The notes: a model not told the origin generated them from the sequence alone. Numbered from the stretch's first letter, positions 49,615 to 57,832 are shown. The stretch is 64,000 bases of DNA from Streptomyces sp. CB01201 (GCF_002803085.1 NZ_NNBJ01000006.1:310001-374000); one strand, 5' to 3'. Made by a program: numbers and translations.

Positions 49615-50466
49615 TCAGTCGGAGATGAGGCCCTCGCGGAGCTGGGCCAGCGTGCGGGTCAGCAGCCGCGAGACGTGCATCTGTGAGATGCCGACCTCCT
49701 CGCCGATCTGGGACTGCGTCATGTTCGCGAAGAAGCGGAGCATGATGATCTGCCGTTCCCTGGGCGGGAGTTTGGCGAGCAGCGGCTTCAACGACTCCCG
49801 GTACTCGACGCCTTCGAGCGCCGTGTCCTCGTAGCCGAGCCGGTCCGCGAGCGAACCCTCGCCGCCGTCGTCCTCGGTGGCGGGCGAGTCGAGCGAGGAG
49901 GCGGTGTAGGCGTTGCCCACCGCGAGCCCGTCGACCACGTCCTCCTCGGACACCCCGAGAACCGCGGCGAGTTCGGGGACCGTGGGCGAGCGGTCGAGCT
50001 TCTGCGCGAGCTCGTCACTGGCCTTGGTGAGGGCGAGCCGCAGCTCCTGGAGGCGGCGCGGCACCCGCACCGACCAGGAGGTGTCGCGGAAGAACCGCTT
50101 GATCTCGCCGACGACCGTGGGCATCGCGAACGTGGGGAATTCCACGCCCCGTTCGCAGTCGAAGCGGTCGATCGCCTTGATCAGGCCGATCGTTCCGACC
50201 TGGACGATGTCCTCCATCGGCTCGTTGCGGCTGCGGAACCTGGCCGCCGCGTACCGCACCAGCGGCAGGTTGAGCTCGATGAGGGTGTCGCGTACGTACG
50301 TACGCTCCGGGCTGTCGGTGTCCAGCGTGGCAAGGCGCAGGAAGAGGGAGCGGGACAGCGTGCGGGTGTCGATGGCTGCGGTGTTTGCGGCGTGCCGGTG
50401 CACGGTCGGTGCCGGTGCGCTCTTGGTGAGCGTGAGCACCTTCGAGCTGCCCTGTTCTGCGGACAT
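49615..50466 (-). CDS. SigB/SigF-class RNA polymerase sigma factor (SigN-like)
   Basis: The protein has 283 residues with all sigma-70 type-3 regions: region 2 (LPLVRYAAARFRSRNEPMED, IVQVGTIGLIKAIDRFD), region 3 (FPTFAMPTVVGEIKRFFRD) and region 4 (LPPRERQIIMLRFFANMTQ, SQIGEEVGISQMHVSRLL). It lies just left of a SigF orthologue, as sigN does in S. coelicolor, so it may be the SigN counterpart; I recognise the class, not the gene with certainty. The ATG at 50466 has AAGGGGG upstream. No anti-sigma gene is adjacent. Confidence 0.85.
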   Translation of the reverse strand: MSAEQGSSKVLTLTKSAPAPTVHRHAANTAAIDTRTLSRSLFLRLATLDTDSPERTYVRDTLIELNLPLVRYAAARFRSRNEPMEDIVQVGTIGLIKAIDRFDCERGVEFPTFAMPTVVGEIKRFFRDTSWSVRVPRRLQELRLALTKASDELAQKLDRSPTVPELAAVLGVSEEDVVDGLAVGNAYTASSLDSPATEDDGGEGSLADRLGYEDTALEGVEYRESLKPLLAKLPPRERQIIMLRFFANMTQSQIGEEVGISQMHVSRLLTRTLAQLREGLISD

Positions 50467-50712
50467 GCCACCCCCTTGAGGTCGCGGACGGTCGCGTTGG
50501 GCCACGACCATCGGAGGAAGCAGCCTCCACCTGAATACCGGAGGCGGGGCTGCGGCAAACGCGGTTTCGGCAGAATGTCACATGTCGGCAACACGCTGTA
50601 GTGACATGTCGACAAGTGGGGCCCGCGTACATGCAGGAAACAGGGGGTGTGCGGTTTTTCGGCCGGAAATTTTTTACCGGCCCGATGCCTGGGCCCGGCT
50701 CACTCGAACCGG
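50467..50712. promoter_or_regulatory. Upstream region of the SigN-like gene
   Basis: Contains ACATGTCG at 50580-50587 and again at 50604-50611, 24 bp apart. The second is part of the 8-bp palindrome GACATGTC (50603-50610), which is also found upstream of sigF at 51663-51670. It may be a shared regulator site. The region also contains the end of sigF. Confidence 0.4.
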
Positions 50713-51594
50713 TTATGCCTCGATTCGATTTGCGGATCGAAGCCGCGCGAAACTCCTGGCCAGAAGCCTTGACACATGCATCTGCGACACTCCCAATTCC
50801 TGACTGATCTGGGACTGCGTCAGATTGCTGTAGTAGCGGAGCATCAAGATCCGCTGCTCGCGTTCGGGCAGTTGTACGAGAAGGTGGCGGACCAGATCGC
50901 GGTGTTCGACACCGGCGAGCGCGGGGTCCTCGTAGCCGAGCCGGTCCAGCAGACCGGGCAGCCCGTCGCCCTCCTGGGCGGCTTCCAGGGAGGTCGCGTG
51001 GTACGAGCGGCCCGCCTCGATGCAGGCGAGCACCTCGTCCTCGCCGATCCTGAGCCGCTCGGCGATCTCGCCGGTGGTCGGGGAGCGGCCGTGCAGCGTC
51101 GTCAGGTCCTCGGTGGCGCCGTTCACCTGCACCCAGAGCTCGTGCAGCCGGCGCGGCACGTGCACGGTGCGCACGTTGTCGCGGAAGTAGCGCTTGATCT
51201 CGCCGACCACGGTGGGCATCGCGAAGGTCGGGAACTGCACGCCCCGGTCCGGGTCGAAGCGGTCGATCGCGTTGATCAGGCCGATGGTGCCGACCTGGAC
51301 GACGTCCTCCATCGGCTCGTTGCGGCTGCGGAAGCGCGCGGCCGCGTACCGCACCAGCGGCAGATTGGCCTCGATCAGCGCGCCGCGCACCCGGCCGTGT
51401 TCCGGGGTGCCCGGCTCAAGGTGCTTGAGCTGGCCGAACAGTACCTGGGTGAGGGCGCGGGTGTCCGCACCCCTGGTGGACGTTCTGACGGGGCCCCTGG
51501 GGCCCTCCGAGGAGTCCTGGGCAGGCACTTCGGCGGCGTCCTGGGGCTCGTTCTGGGGCGGCACTTGAGGCGTAGTACTGGCCGGCACGGTCAC
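50713..51594 (-). CDS. sigF: Sporulation sigma factor SigF
   Basis: The protein has 293 residues and is very similar to Streptomyces SigF as I remember it: ADTRALTQVLFGQLKHLEPG, VRYAAARFRSRNEPMEDVV, FPTFAMPTVVGEIKRYFRDN, RSYHATSLEAAQEGDGLPG, LPEREQRILMLRYYSNLTQ and SQISQELGVSQMHVSRLLAR. SigF directs late gene expression in spores. The GTG at 51594 is supported by AAGGGG and by the equivalent position in the neighbouring sigma gene; the frame is open 16 codons further. Both sigma genes point the same way but have their own upstream regions. Confidence 0.85.
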   Translation of the reverse strand: MTVPASTTPQVPPQNEPQDAAEVPAQDSSEGPRGPVRTSTRGADTRALTQVLFGQLKHLEPGTPEHGRVRGALIEANLPLVRYAAARFRSRNEPMEDVVQVGTIGLINAIDRFDPDRGVQFPTFAMPTVVGEIKRYFRDNVRTVHVPRRLHELWVQVNGATEDLTTLHGRSPTTGEIAERLRIGEDEVLACIEAGRSYHATSLEAAQEGDGLPGLLDRLGYEDPALAGVEHRDLVRHLLVQLPEREQRILMLRYYSNLTQSQISQELGVSQMHVSRLLARSFARLRSANRIEA

Positions 51595-51750
51595 GCCACC
51601 CCTTAGTCCTCGGTCTTGGTCGTCGGTCAACTCATCCGTCAAAAGCGGTCATAGCATCACAAGACATGTCCACTGTGTGCAAGCACCGTATAACCACGTG
51701 TTGAGGGCAAGTTGGGGCAGATGGCCCTGCTCGGAGGCGTATCGGGGCAG

Positions 51751-51781
51751 GAAAAAGCCCCGCACCTCTCGGGTGCGGGGC
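51751..51781 (-). terminator. Intrinsic terminator of the Dabb gene
   Basis: On the minus strand GCCCCGCACC pairs with GGTGCGGGGC around a 5-base loop, followed by a T-run (AAAAA on the plus strand). It ends the 51821-52114 gene. Confidence 0.92.
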
Positions 51782-51820
51782 CGGGTGCCGCGTGCCGGAA
51801 GGGAGCCGGAACGCGCAGGG

Positions 51821-52114
51821 TCAGAACGGGTAGTCGGCGATCACCCAGGTGGCGAACTCGCGCCACTGGCCGGCCGCCGCCTGGTGCGCGGGGTGCTCGA
51901 TGTAGCGCTTCAGGGCGTCCGCGTCGGCGACGGCGGAGTTGATGGCGAAGTCGTACGCGATCGGCCGGTCGGTGATGTTCCAGGCGCACTCCCAGAACTC
52001 GATCTCGGGAACGAGCCCGTCGAGCTCCTGGAAGGCCTTCACAGCGGCGACCACGCGCTCTTCGTCGCGCTGCACGCCTTCGTTGAGCTTGAACAGAACC
52101 AGGTGGCGGATCAT
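51821..52114 (-). CDS. Dabb-family (stress-responsive A/B barrel) protein
   Basis: The protein has 97 residues. The single Dabb domain spans nearly the whole protein: MIRHLVLFKLNEGVQRDEER, DFAINSAVADADALKRYIEH, HPAHQAAAGQWREFATWVIA. Dimeric alpha+beta barrels of this size bind small molecules or catalyse cyclisations in some pathways; no active-site residues can be assigned here. It has a perfect terminator and is probably transcribed alone or with the small membrane-protein gene upstream. Confidence 0.85.
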   Translation of the reverse strand: MIRHLVLFKLNEGVQRDEERVVAAVKAFQELDGLVPEIEFWECAWNITDRPIAYDFAINSAVADADALKRYIEHPAHQAAAGQWREFATWVIADYPF

Positions 52115-52304
52115 GAACCTCTCCTACGGATACGACGGGGACCGGTCGGGGGCGCGACCGGGGACTCGTCCACGGCCACGGCCGGGGACATGGCCGGATG
52201 CATGGCCGGGTGCCGCGACGGGCGACTGGGCCGGTGGGCCCAGTGGCCGGCGATCTCGGCGGACCAGCGGCTCAGCGGGCTCGGCGGACCAGCGGGCCTG
52301 CTGC

Positions 52305-52466
52305 TCAGCGGACCAGGTTGGTCATGAACTCGCCGACGCCCTTGGCCGCGCTCGATATGCCCTCGAAGCCGGTCTGGACCATCCCGGCGGCCTGCACCGG
52401 CGACGTGATGATCGTGTACAGCACGAAGACCACGACGATGTAGAGCAGGACCTTCTTGATGTCCAC
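52305..52466 (-). CDS. Small membrane protein (53 aa)
   Basis: A GTG start with GGGGAG upstream gives 53 residues: VDIKKVLLYIVVVFVLYTII, then TSPVQAAGMVQTGFEGISSA and AAKGVGEFMTNLVR. There is one N-terminal membrane helix followed by an amphipathic helix. Size and layout resemble small conserved Streptomyces membrane proteins near sigF. The function is unknown. Confidence 0.65.
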   Translation of the reverse strand: MDIKKVLLYIVVVFVLYTIITSPVQAAGMVQTGFEGISSAAKGVGEFMTNLVR

Positions 52467-52731
52467 TGTGCCAGCCCCTCCCCGGCGCCACCCCTGTGCG
52501 GTCGGGTGAGTCTAACCGCCACCCGTCCCGTACTCACCAGGCCTTTAGGGACCTACGGCCCGGCGATCGGGGCCCTTTGCCCGACGGTACGGACGTGACG
52601 GGAGAGCAGGATGGTTCTTGAGCCCACCACATCTGGCAGGAATGCGGTGGGTGAGGAACAGGACCTCACTGCGGGGTCCGCGCCGCGAGCTTCCCCCCTG
52701 ACTGCGGCGCAGGACTTGCAGGTTCTGTTCT

Positions 52732-52818
52732 CATCGGGGGGAGCGGCTTGTCCCCCCGATGCCGCTCCCCCCGTCCCATCGTCGAAGCCCCGGTCACTTC
52801 CGCGACCGGGGCTTCTTC
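52732..52818 (+). ncRNA. 6C RNA
   Basis: Two C6 runs (TCCCCCCGAT at 52751-52760 and CTCCCCCCG around 52765-52773) are followed by a strong terminator, the layout of the actinobacterial 6C RNA (B11 in M. tuberculosis). Two perfect but mutually exclusive stems are possible. Stem A joins 52733-52742 to 52751-52760 (10 bp). Stem B joins 52736-52747 to 52761-52772 (12 bp) and displays a C6 loop. The terminator stem is 52784-52795/52804-52815. The 5' end is approximate. In mycobacteria 6C acts by C-rich loop pairing with G-rich ribosome sites; the targets here are unknown. Confidence 0.8.
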
Positions 52819-52899
52819 GTATGGCGCCGCGGCCGGGCCGCCGGCGGGGCAACCGTGCGGATCCGCCCGGCGGCCGTTTCGCGGGGCCCGGTGAGCGGC

Positions 52900-53649
52900 T
52901 CAGCTCTCGGACGGGGGCAGCGGGATCGTCGCGGTGTCGAAGGTGCCCGCGATGATCGACGCGGCGAAGTCGGCCAGCCGCAGATGGTGGCTACGGGCGT
53001 AGCTGCGGAAGGCGAAGAAGGCCTGGTCGGGGGAGGTGCCCCAGCGTTCCGCGAGAATCCCCTTGACCTGTTCCACCAGGATGCGGCTGTTGAGCGCGGC
53101 CTGGAGCTGGGTCGTCTCGATGTGGGACTGCTCCAGGGTGCGCTGCTGGAGGATCGTGATCGTGGCGACGCCCGCCAGGGCCTTGGCGAGCGCGATGTCG
53201 TTGTCGCCGAGGCGGTGCGGGGTCTTCTGGAAGAGGTTCAGGGCGCCGATGTTGCGGTCGCGCAGCCGCAGCGGGATCGCATGCGTGGTCACATAGCCGG
53301 TCTCCCGGGCCCGGGGCGCGAAGCGGGGCCAACTGGCCGTCGTACTGGGGCTGTTGAGGTCGATGTTCGTCCGAGCGGTGCCGCTGCGGAAGCACTCCAC
53401 GCACGGACCCTGGTCGTGCTGGAGGGCGAAGAGCTCCAGGAGCCGGGTGTGCTCGTCGGACGCGGCCACGACCTGTAGTTCGCCGAAGGGGTCGGCGAGC
53501 AGGATGCCGGCCGCGGACACGTCGAGGAGCTCGACGCACCGGGTCGACAGGCGCTGGAGCAGGTCCAGCACATCGAAGTCGTCCGTCAGGGAGTCGGCCA
53601 CCTCCATGAAGGTTTCCGCCAAGCGCTGTTCGCGGATCATGCCGATCAT
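52900..53649 (-). CDS. GAF-ANTAR protein
   Basis: The protein has 249 residues. The GAF domain covers about 20-165 (DDFDVLDLLQRLSTRCVELL, AAGILLADPFGELQVVAAS, GPCVECFRSG, VTTHAIPLRLRDRNIGALNL). The ANTAR RNA-binding helix bundle is about 180-240 (LQAALNSRILVEQVKGILAE, FAFRSYARSHHLRLADFA). ANTAR proteins act as antiterminators by holding a dual hexaloop hairpin. The ATG at 53649 overlaps the stop of the preceding GAF-ANTAR gene (ATGA), so the two are co-translated. Confidence 0.87.
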   Translation of the reverse strand: MIGMIREQRLAETFMEVADSLTDDFDVLDLLQRLSTRCVELLDVSAAGILLADPFGELQVVAASDEHTRLLELFALQHDQGPCVECFRSGTARTNIDLNSPSTTASWPRFAPRARETGYVTTHAIPLRLRDRNIGALNLFQKTPHRLGDNDIALAKALAGVATITILQQRTLEQSHIETTQLQAALNSRILVEQVKGILAERWGTSPDQAFFAFRSYARSHHLRLADFAASIIAGTFDTATIPLPPSES

Positions 53650-54395
53650 CCCTTTCGACCGCCGGGCGACAGTGGCCCGTCCGTACCGTCGTTATCGTCG
53701 TTGAACCGCAGCCGTCTGGCCACTACGTCTCCTGCCACATCGCCGAGCGGTACGTTGCTGCTGTAGGCGAACGCCCGCAGCCGCAGCAGCGCGTCCGCCA
53801 GGGAGACGTCCAGCTGGACGCTCACCATGCCGGTCGCCTGGTGCAGCACCGCCCGGTGTATCTCCCCCGGTACCGTCGCGGCCGTCCCCAAAGCCGCCGG
53901 GGGGTTCCCGTCGCGCTCCAGGAGCTGCGCGGTCAGCGCGGCGGCCAGGGCCAGGGCATCGGCGAACCGCTGCTCGGGGACGCTGTCGCCGGCCCGGGAG
54001 GTCACCGCGCTGAGCACCCCGAGCCGGATCGCGCCCAGGCCGAGGGGGAAGCAGTACGCGCCGGCCACCCCGATCCGGAGGGCCTCGGCCGGCAGCCCGG
54101 GCCAGCGGTCCGCGCGTACCGCCGCCAGGTCGGGCGCGACGACGGCCGTGCCGCTGTGCGCGGCGTCGAGGCCGGGGCCCACGCCGAGGGTGAACTGAAG
54201 CTCCTCGAAGTCCGCGGCGATGCCCGGCGAGCGCCACAGCGGTTCCGGTTCCGGCTGCGCGCCTTGACCCGCCGTGACCAGCAGTGACACGGCGACGCCG
54301 TCGACCCCCAGAGCTCGCGCGCACGCGGCGGCCAGGACACTGCCGTCATCGTGACGGAGCGACCGGAGCACATCGGCCATGCCGTCGCTGATCAC
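53646..54395 (-). CDS. GAF-ANTAR protein, paralogue
   Basis: The protein has 249 residues. The GAF-like domain covers about 20-160 (GVDGVAVSLLVTAGQGAQ, LQFTLGVGPGLDAAHSGTAV, YCFPLGLGAIRLGVLSAVT). The ANTAR-like end covers about 175-235 (HRAVLHQATGMVSVQLDVSL, ADALLRLRAFAYSSNVPLGD). The GTG at 54395 has GGAG at good spacing; an ATG five codons on has none. It overlaps the next GAF-ANTAR gene. The coupled pair may form a heterodimer. The RNA targets are unknown. Confidence 0.83.
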   Translation of the reverse strand: MISDGMADVLRSLRHDDGSVLAAACARALGVDGVAVSLLVTAGQGAQPEPEPLWRSPGIAADFEELQFTLGVGPGLDAAHSGTAVVAPDLAAVRADRWPGLPAEALRIGVAGAYCFPLGLGAIRLGVLSAVTSRAGDSVPEQRFADALALAAALTAQLLERDGNPPAALGTAATVPGEIHRAVLHQATGMVSVQLDVSLADALLRLRAFAYSSNVPLGDVAGDVVARRLRFNDDNDGTDGPLSPGGRKG

Positions 54396-54589
54396 TGGGC
54401 TCCGACCTGCCGGGGCTTGGGGGCGAAACGCCCGCCGGCTCTCACCATGAACCCTAGTCGCACCCGTGGGATGCCGCCCCGGACACCCGGCCGAGCCCCG
54501 CCCCCTGACGGGCGGCACAGCCACCCGCCGCGGTCCGGACGGCCCGCCCGGGTCGCGCGCAGGGCGCCCAGGGCGCAGCGGCCCGTGAC

Positions 54590-54677
54590 GCAGACACCGG
54601 GCAAGCCGGGTGTGGCGCAGGGGGCTTGTCCCGATGATGACAACGGGGTCGCCGGGGCTCTCGTGCGGGTCGGCTGA
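54590..54677 (+). pseudogene. Possible relic of an integrase 3' end
   Basis: In frame with a TGA at 54675-54677 the DNA encodes GACPDDDNGVAGALVRVG, which resembles the last residues of the element integrase (DDDDDGSSGALVPV). The two share 15 identical bases, CCGGGGCTCTCGTGC. It ends 77 bp from the 3' end of tRNA-Ser(CGA), a usual integration target. Upstream of the match there is no further similarity that I can see. Confidence 0.25.
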
Positions 54678-54712
54678 GGCCGTTGGGGACGGAAACCGAG
54701 GCGGAGCAGCAC

Positions 54713-54744
54713 GAAGGGCCGGGTTCCTGGGAACCCGGCCCTTC
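54713..54744 (-). terminator. Terminator of tRNA-Ser(CGA)
   Basis: GAAGGGCCGGGTTC pairs with GAACCCGGCCCTTC around a 4-base loop, a 14-bp perfect stem 10 bp after the tRNA 3' end. Confidence 0.9.
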
Positions 54745-54753
54745 GTCTATCTG

Positions 54754-54838
54754 CGGTAGCGGAGGGATTTGAACCCTCGGTGAGTTTCCCCACACTCGCT
54801 TTCGAGGCGAGCTCCTTCGGCCGCTCGGACACGCTACC
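54754..54838 (-). tRNA. tRNA-Ser(CGA)
   Basis: 85 nt on the minus strand. The acceptor GGTAGCG pairs with CGCTACC, the anticodon loop is CTCGAAA (CGA), the variable arm is long (GTGTGGGGAAACTCACC region) and the T arm is GAGGG-TTCAAAT-CCCTC. The discriminator is G. CCA is not encoded. Confidence 0.95.
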
Positions 54839-54896
54839 GAGAGAGAGCTTAGCCCAAGGTGGGCCCAGGTTTGAAATCGGTTCGGCGAGAGCTGGG

Positions 54897-55370
54897 TCAC
54901 CGCTGCCGGAAGAACGCCGTCAGCTGTGCCGAGCACTCCTCTTCGAGGACTCCCGCGACCACCTCGGGGCGGTGGTTGAGCCGTTGGTCGCGTACGAGGT
55001 CCCACAGCGAACCGGCCGCGCCCGCCTTCTCGTCGCGGGCCCCGAACACGATCCGGTCGAGCCGGGACTGGACGATCGCGCCCGCGCACATCACGCACGG
55101 CTCCAGGGTGACGACGAGCGTGCAGCCGGTCAGCCGCCACTCGCCGGTCCTTCGGGCCGCGCGCCGGATGGCGAGGACCTCCGCGTGCGCGGTCGGATCG
55201 CCCGTCGCCTCGCGTTCGTTGTGCCCGGCCGCGAGGAACGTGCCGTCCGGGGCCAACACGACCGCGCCGACCGGCACATCGCCGGCCGACTCGGCCTGTG
55301 CGGCCCCGGCAAGGGCGGAGCGCATCGGCTCCGCCCACCGTTCGCGTACGGGGTCGTGCGGAGGGGGCAC
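54897..55370 (-). CDS. tadA: tRNA adenosine(34) deaminase TadA
   Basis: The protein has 157 residues of the cytidine-deaminase fold. The zinc site is HAEV (His62, catalytic Glu64) and PCVMCAG (Cys92, Cys95). GARDEKAGAAGSLWDLV is typical of TadA. It converts A34 of tRNA-Arg(ACG) to inosine; that tRNA is encoded at 29650-29722. The GTG at 55370 overlaps the stop of the preceding gene (TAGTG). An internal ATG 15 codons on would still keep the domain. Confidence 0.92.
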   Translation of the reverse strand: MPPPHDPVRERWAEPMRSALAGAAQAESAGDVPVGAVVLAPDGTFLAAGHNEREATGDPTAHAEVLAIRRAARRTGEWRLTGCTLVVTLEPCVMCAGAIVQSRLDRIVFGARDEKAGAAGSLWDLVRDQRLNHRPEVVAGVLEEECSAQLTAFFRQR

Positions 55371-55945
55371 TAGCGGACGGCCTCCAGGACCTCGGCCGCG
55401 CCCAGCGCGTCCGCGATCGTCACGAGGGCGTCCCCGTCGAGCGCGAGCAGCCGGCCCTCGCTCACGCCGAGGTCCGCGAGGATCGCGCTCTCGCCGAGCG
55501 GGCCGGCCGGCACGGCGTCGTCCGACGACGCGTCGCCGTCCGGCCCGTCCACGGCCGTCGCGGCCTCGTCCTCGTCCTCGTAGCCGTCCTCCGTGCCGTC
55601 GAGGTCAAGGGTGTCCAGCTCGTCCTCCTCGTCGTCCTGGTCGTGGCCGAGCAGTTCGTCGGTGAGCATGGCCCCGTACGAGGAGCGGGCTGCGACGGCG
55701 GCGTCGGAGACGAAGACGCGCGGGTCGTCCTCGCCGTCGACGCGGACGACGCCGAACCAGGCGTCCTCCTGCTCGATGAAGACGAGCACCGTGTCGTCGG
55801 CCCCGTCGGCGGCTGCTTCACGGGCCAGGTCGGCCAGATCCGACAGCGTCTCCACATCGTCGAGCTCTGTGTCGCTCGCTTCCCACCCGTCTTCGGTGCG
55901 CGCGAGCAGTGCGGCGAAGTACACCGTGACTCTCCCACTGGTCAT
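55370..55945 (-). CDS. tRNA adenosine deaminase-associated protein
   Basis: The protein has 191 residues. Residues 1-95 form a compact alpha/beta domain (VYFAALLARTEDGWEASD, DDTVLVFIEQEDAWFGVVRV, SYGAMLTDELLG). A very acidic linker follows (DQDDEEDELDTLDLDG; EDEDEAATAV), then a C-terminal helical domain (ESAILADLGVSEGRLLALD). The family is defined by its place next to tadA in actinobacteria. One-base overlap with tadA suggests the two act together. The function is unproven. Confidence 0.85.
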   Translation of the reverse strand: MTSGRVTVYFAALLARTEDGWEASDTELDDVETLSDLADLAREAAADGADDTVLVFIEQEDAWFGVVRVDGEDDPRVFVSDAAVAARSSYGAMLTDELLGHDQDDEEDELDTLDLDGTEDGYEDEDEAATAVDGPDGDASSDDAVPAGPLGESAILADLGVSEGRLLALDGDALVTIADALGAAEVLEAVR

Positions 55946-56152
55946 AGGCGTGCCGGTTGGGGGTCCCCCCGGCTGTGGCTTCATTCGGAATCGTGGCAGA
56001 AAACACCGCGGTTGCGAGAGTTCTTCCGCGGTTGCGTTTTTCCGGTCGCCCCGATCACGGCTTCCGACACGTCATGATCGCGGGCTCCGGGACACCCCGT
56101 CAGGTGCGCGCGACGGCCGTGACCACGGGCTTCGGGGCGCCGGGTCCGCGGG

Positions 56153-56332
56153 TCACCAGCGGAAGGTTCGCATGCGCATGGCCTGGCGCATACGGGCCGC
56201 TCGGGCGCGCCGGGGCTGGACCCGGTCGCGCAGCGCCTTGGCCTCGTGCAGTTCGCGCAGGAACTGGGCGCGCCGCCGCCGGCGGTCCGCATCGCTCTCC
56301 GGTTGTTGCGCTCGGTCGTGCTCGTCCGGCAT
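56153..56332 (-). CDS. Small basic protein (59 aa)
   Basis: A possible 59-residue protein, MPDEHDRAQQPESDADRRR..., is almost entirely helical and very basic towards the end (RRARAARMRQAMRMRTFRW). It lies between the tadA-associated gene and the divergent upp gene. The ribosome site is weak. Codon bias fits a real gene. No family can be assigned. Confidence 0.55.
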   Translation of the reverse strand: MPDEHDRAQQPESDADRRRRRAQFLRELHEAKALRDRVQPRRARAARMRQAMRMRTFRW

Positions 56333-56481
56333 TGGTTCACACCGCCCCGGGTCGGTTCGTGTCTTCCACCTTCCCCCCGTTCGGGCGCTTGACGCCAGCA
56401 CGAACCAACGGCAAGTGGGAGCGGTGGATGGGACCGGCAGGTGGGACGCGGAGCCGCCACGCCCCGGTTACTGTGGACGTC

Positions 56482-57117
56482 ATGCGGATCCATGTCGTCG
56501 ACCACCCTCTCGTGGCGCACAAGCTCACCACGCTGCGCGACAAGCGCACCGACTCCCCGACCTTCCGGCGGCTCGCCGACGAGCTGGTCACCCTGCTCGC
56601 CTACGAGGCCACCCGGGACGTGCGCACCGAGCAGGTGGACATCGAGACCCCGGTGACGCCGACGACGGGCGTGAAGCTCTCGTACCCGCGGCCTCTGGTG
56701 GTCCCGATCCTGCGGGCCGGCCTCGGCATGCTGGACGGCATGGTGCGGCTGCTGCCGACCGCCGAGGTGGGCTTCCTCGGCATGATCCGCAACGAGGAGA
56801 CCCTGGAGGCCTCCACGTACGCGACCCGGATGCCCGAGGACCTCTCGGGCCGTCAGGTGTACGTCCTGGACCCGATGCTGGCGACCGGCGGCACGCTCGT
56901 CGCGGCGATCCGCGAGCTGATCAAGCGCGGCGCCGACGACGTCACGGCCGTGGTGCTGCTCGCCGCCCCCGAGGGCGTCGAGGTCATGGAGCGCGAGCTG
57001 GCGGGCACGCCGGTGACCGTGGTGACCGCCTCGGTCGACGAGCGCCTCAACGAGCACGGCTACATCGTGCCGGGCCTGGGTGACGCGGGCGACCGGATGT
57101 ACGGCACCGTCGACTAG
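56482..57117 (+). CDS. upp: Uracil phosphoribosyltransferase
   Basis: The protein has 211 residues, the usual length. The N terminus is MRIHVVDHPLVAHKLTTLRD. The PRPP-binding loop is VYVLDPMLATGGTLVAAI, and the uracil-binding end includes YIVPGLGDAGDRMYGT. It makes UMP from uracil and PRPP in pyrimidine salvage. The ATG at 56482 is fixed by the family N terminus. It is single-gene transcribed, close to tadA as in S. coelicolor. Confidence 0.96.
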   Translation: MRIHVVDHPLVAHKLTTLRDKRTDSPTFRRLADELVTLLAYEATRDVRTEQVDIETPVTPTTGVKLSYPRPLVVPILRAGLGMLDGMVRLLPTAEVGFLGMIRNEETLEASTYATRMPEDLSGRQVYVLDPMLATGGTLVAAIRELIKRGADDVTAVVLLAAPEGVEVMERELAGTPVTVVTASVDERLNEHGYIVPGLGDAGDRMYGTVD

Positions 57118-57202
57118 GGCCTGCCCGCCGGACGGGTCCTGGACCCGATCGGTCCGCGCGGATGGCGCGGATACCGCGGATACCGCGGATACGCGGAGGT
57201 TC

Positions 57203-57832
57203 TCAGCACTTGCCGGAGGGCGCGGGTGCGGGCTTGGCCAGGGCGGCCAGGGCCGTGTCCGCGTCCTTCGGCGTGTTCAGGTTCGCGAACGTGTTCCCCA
57301 GGATCAGGTCGACGTCCTGCGTCTCGCGCGTGTCGGTCTTCTGCGTCGTGCCCGCGAGCTGGGTGCCGAGTACGGAGAAGGGGCCGCGGGTCGCCGTCGG
57401 CGCGCCGAGCAGCACGCCGTTGTTGGCCACCTTCTTGTCGTACTCGGTGGGCGCGTTGCCGACCTTGCCGATCGCGAAGCCGCGCTTCTTCAGCTCGTCG
57501 GCGACCGACTTGGCGAGGCCGCCGCGCGGGGTCGCGTTGTAGACGTTGACGGTGATCTGCGCGGGCTTCGGCAGTGCCTGGGGCGCGCCGGAGCCGGACG
57601 CCGTGGGCGCCGGGCAGTTCTTGCCGTGCGCGGCGGCCTTGGCCTTGCCGCCACCGCCCCCGAACACGTCGATGAGCTGGACTGTCCCCCAGCCGATCAG
57701 GCCGAGGGCCACGACCGCGCCGACCAGCGCGAGGACCAGCCGGCCGCGCTTACGGGGACGTCGCATCCGCGGGTAGGCGTCACCCTTGATGCGGTACTTT
57801 CCGCCCATGCCGGGGGGAGTGAGCATGCTCAT
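57203..57832 (-). CDS. LytR C-terminal-domain protein, membrane anchored
   Basis: The protein has 209 residues. A basic cytoplasmic start (YPRMRRPRKRGR) is followed by one membrane helix (LVLALVGAVVALGLIGW), a short linker, and a LytR_C domain at about 90-195 (ITVNVYNATPRGGLAKSVAD, LKKRGFAIGKVGNAP). The catalytic LCP domain of LytR proteins is missing; only the C-terminal module is present, outside the membrane. It may bind peptidoglycan or teichoic-acid-type polymers. It converges with upp. Confidence 0.85.
   Translation of the reverse strand: MSMLTPPGMGGKYRIKGDAYPRMRRPRKRGRLVLALVGAVVALGLIGWGTVQLIDVFGGGGGKAKAAAHGKNCPAPTASGSGAPQALPKPAQITVNVYNATPRGGLAKSVADELKKRGFAIGKVGNAPTEYDKKVANNGVLLGAPTATRGPFSVLGTQLAGTTQKTDTRETQDVDLILGNTFANLNTPKDADTALAALAKPAPAPSGKC

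Noticed and set aside
52611..52955. 114-residue plus-strand protein across 6C RNA
   Set aside because: It would translate the C-rich hairpins and the terminator; no codon bias or homology supports it.
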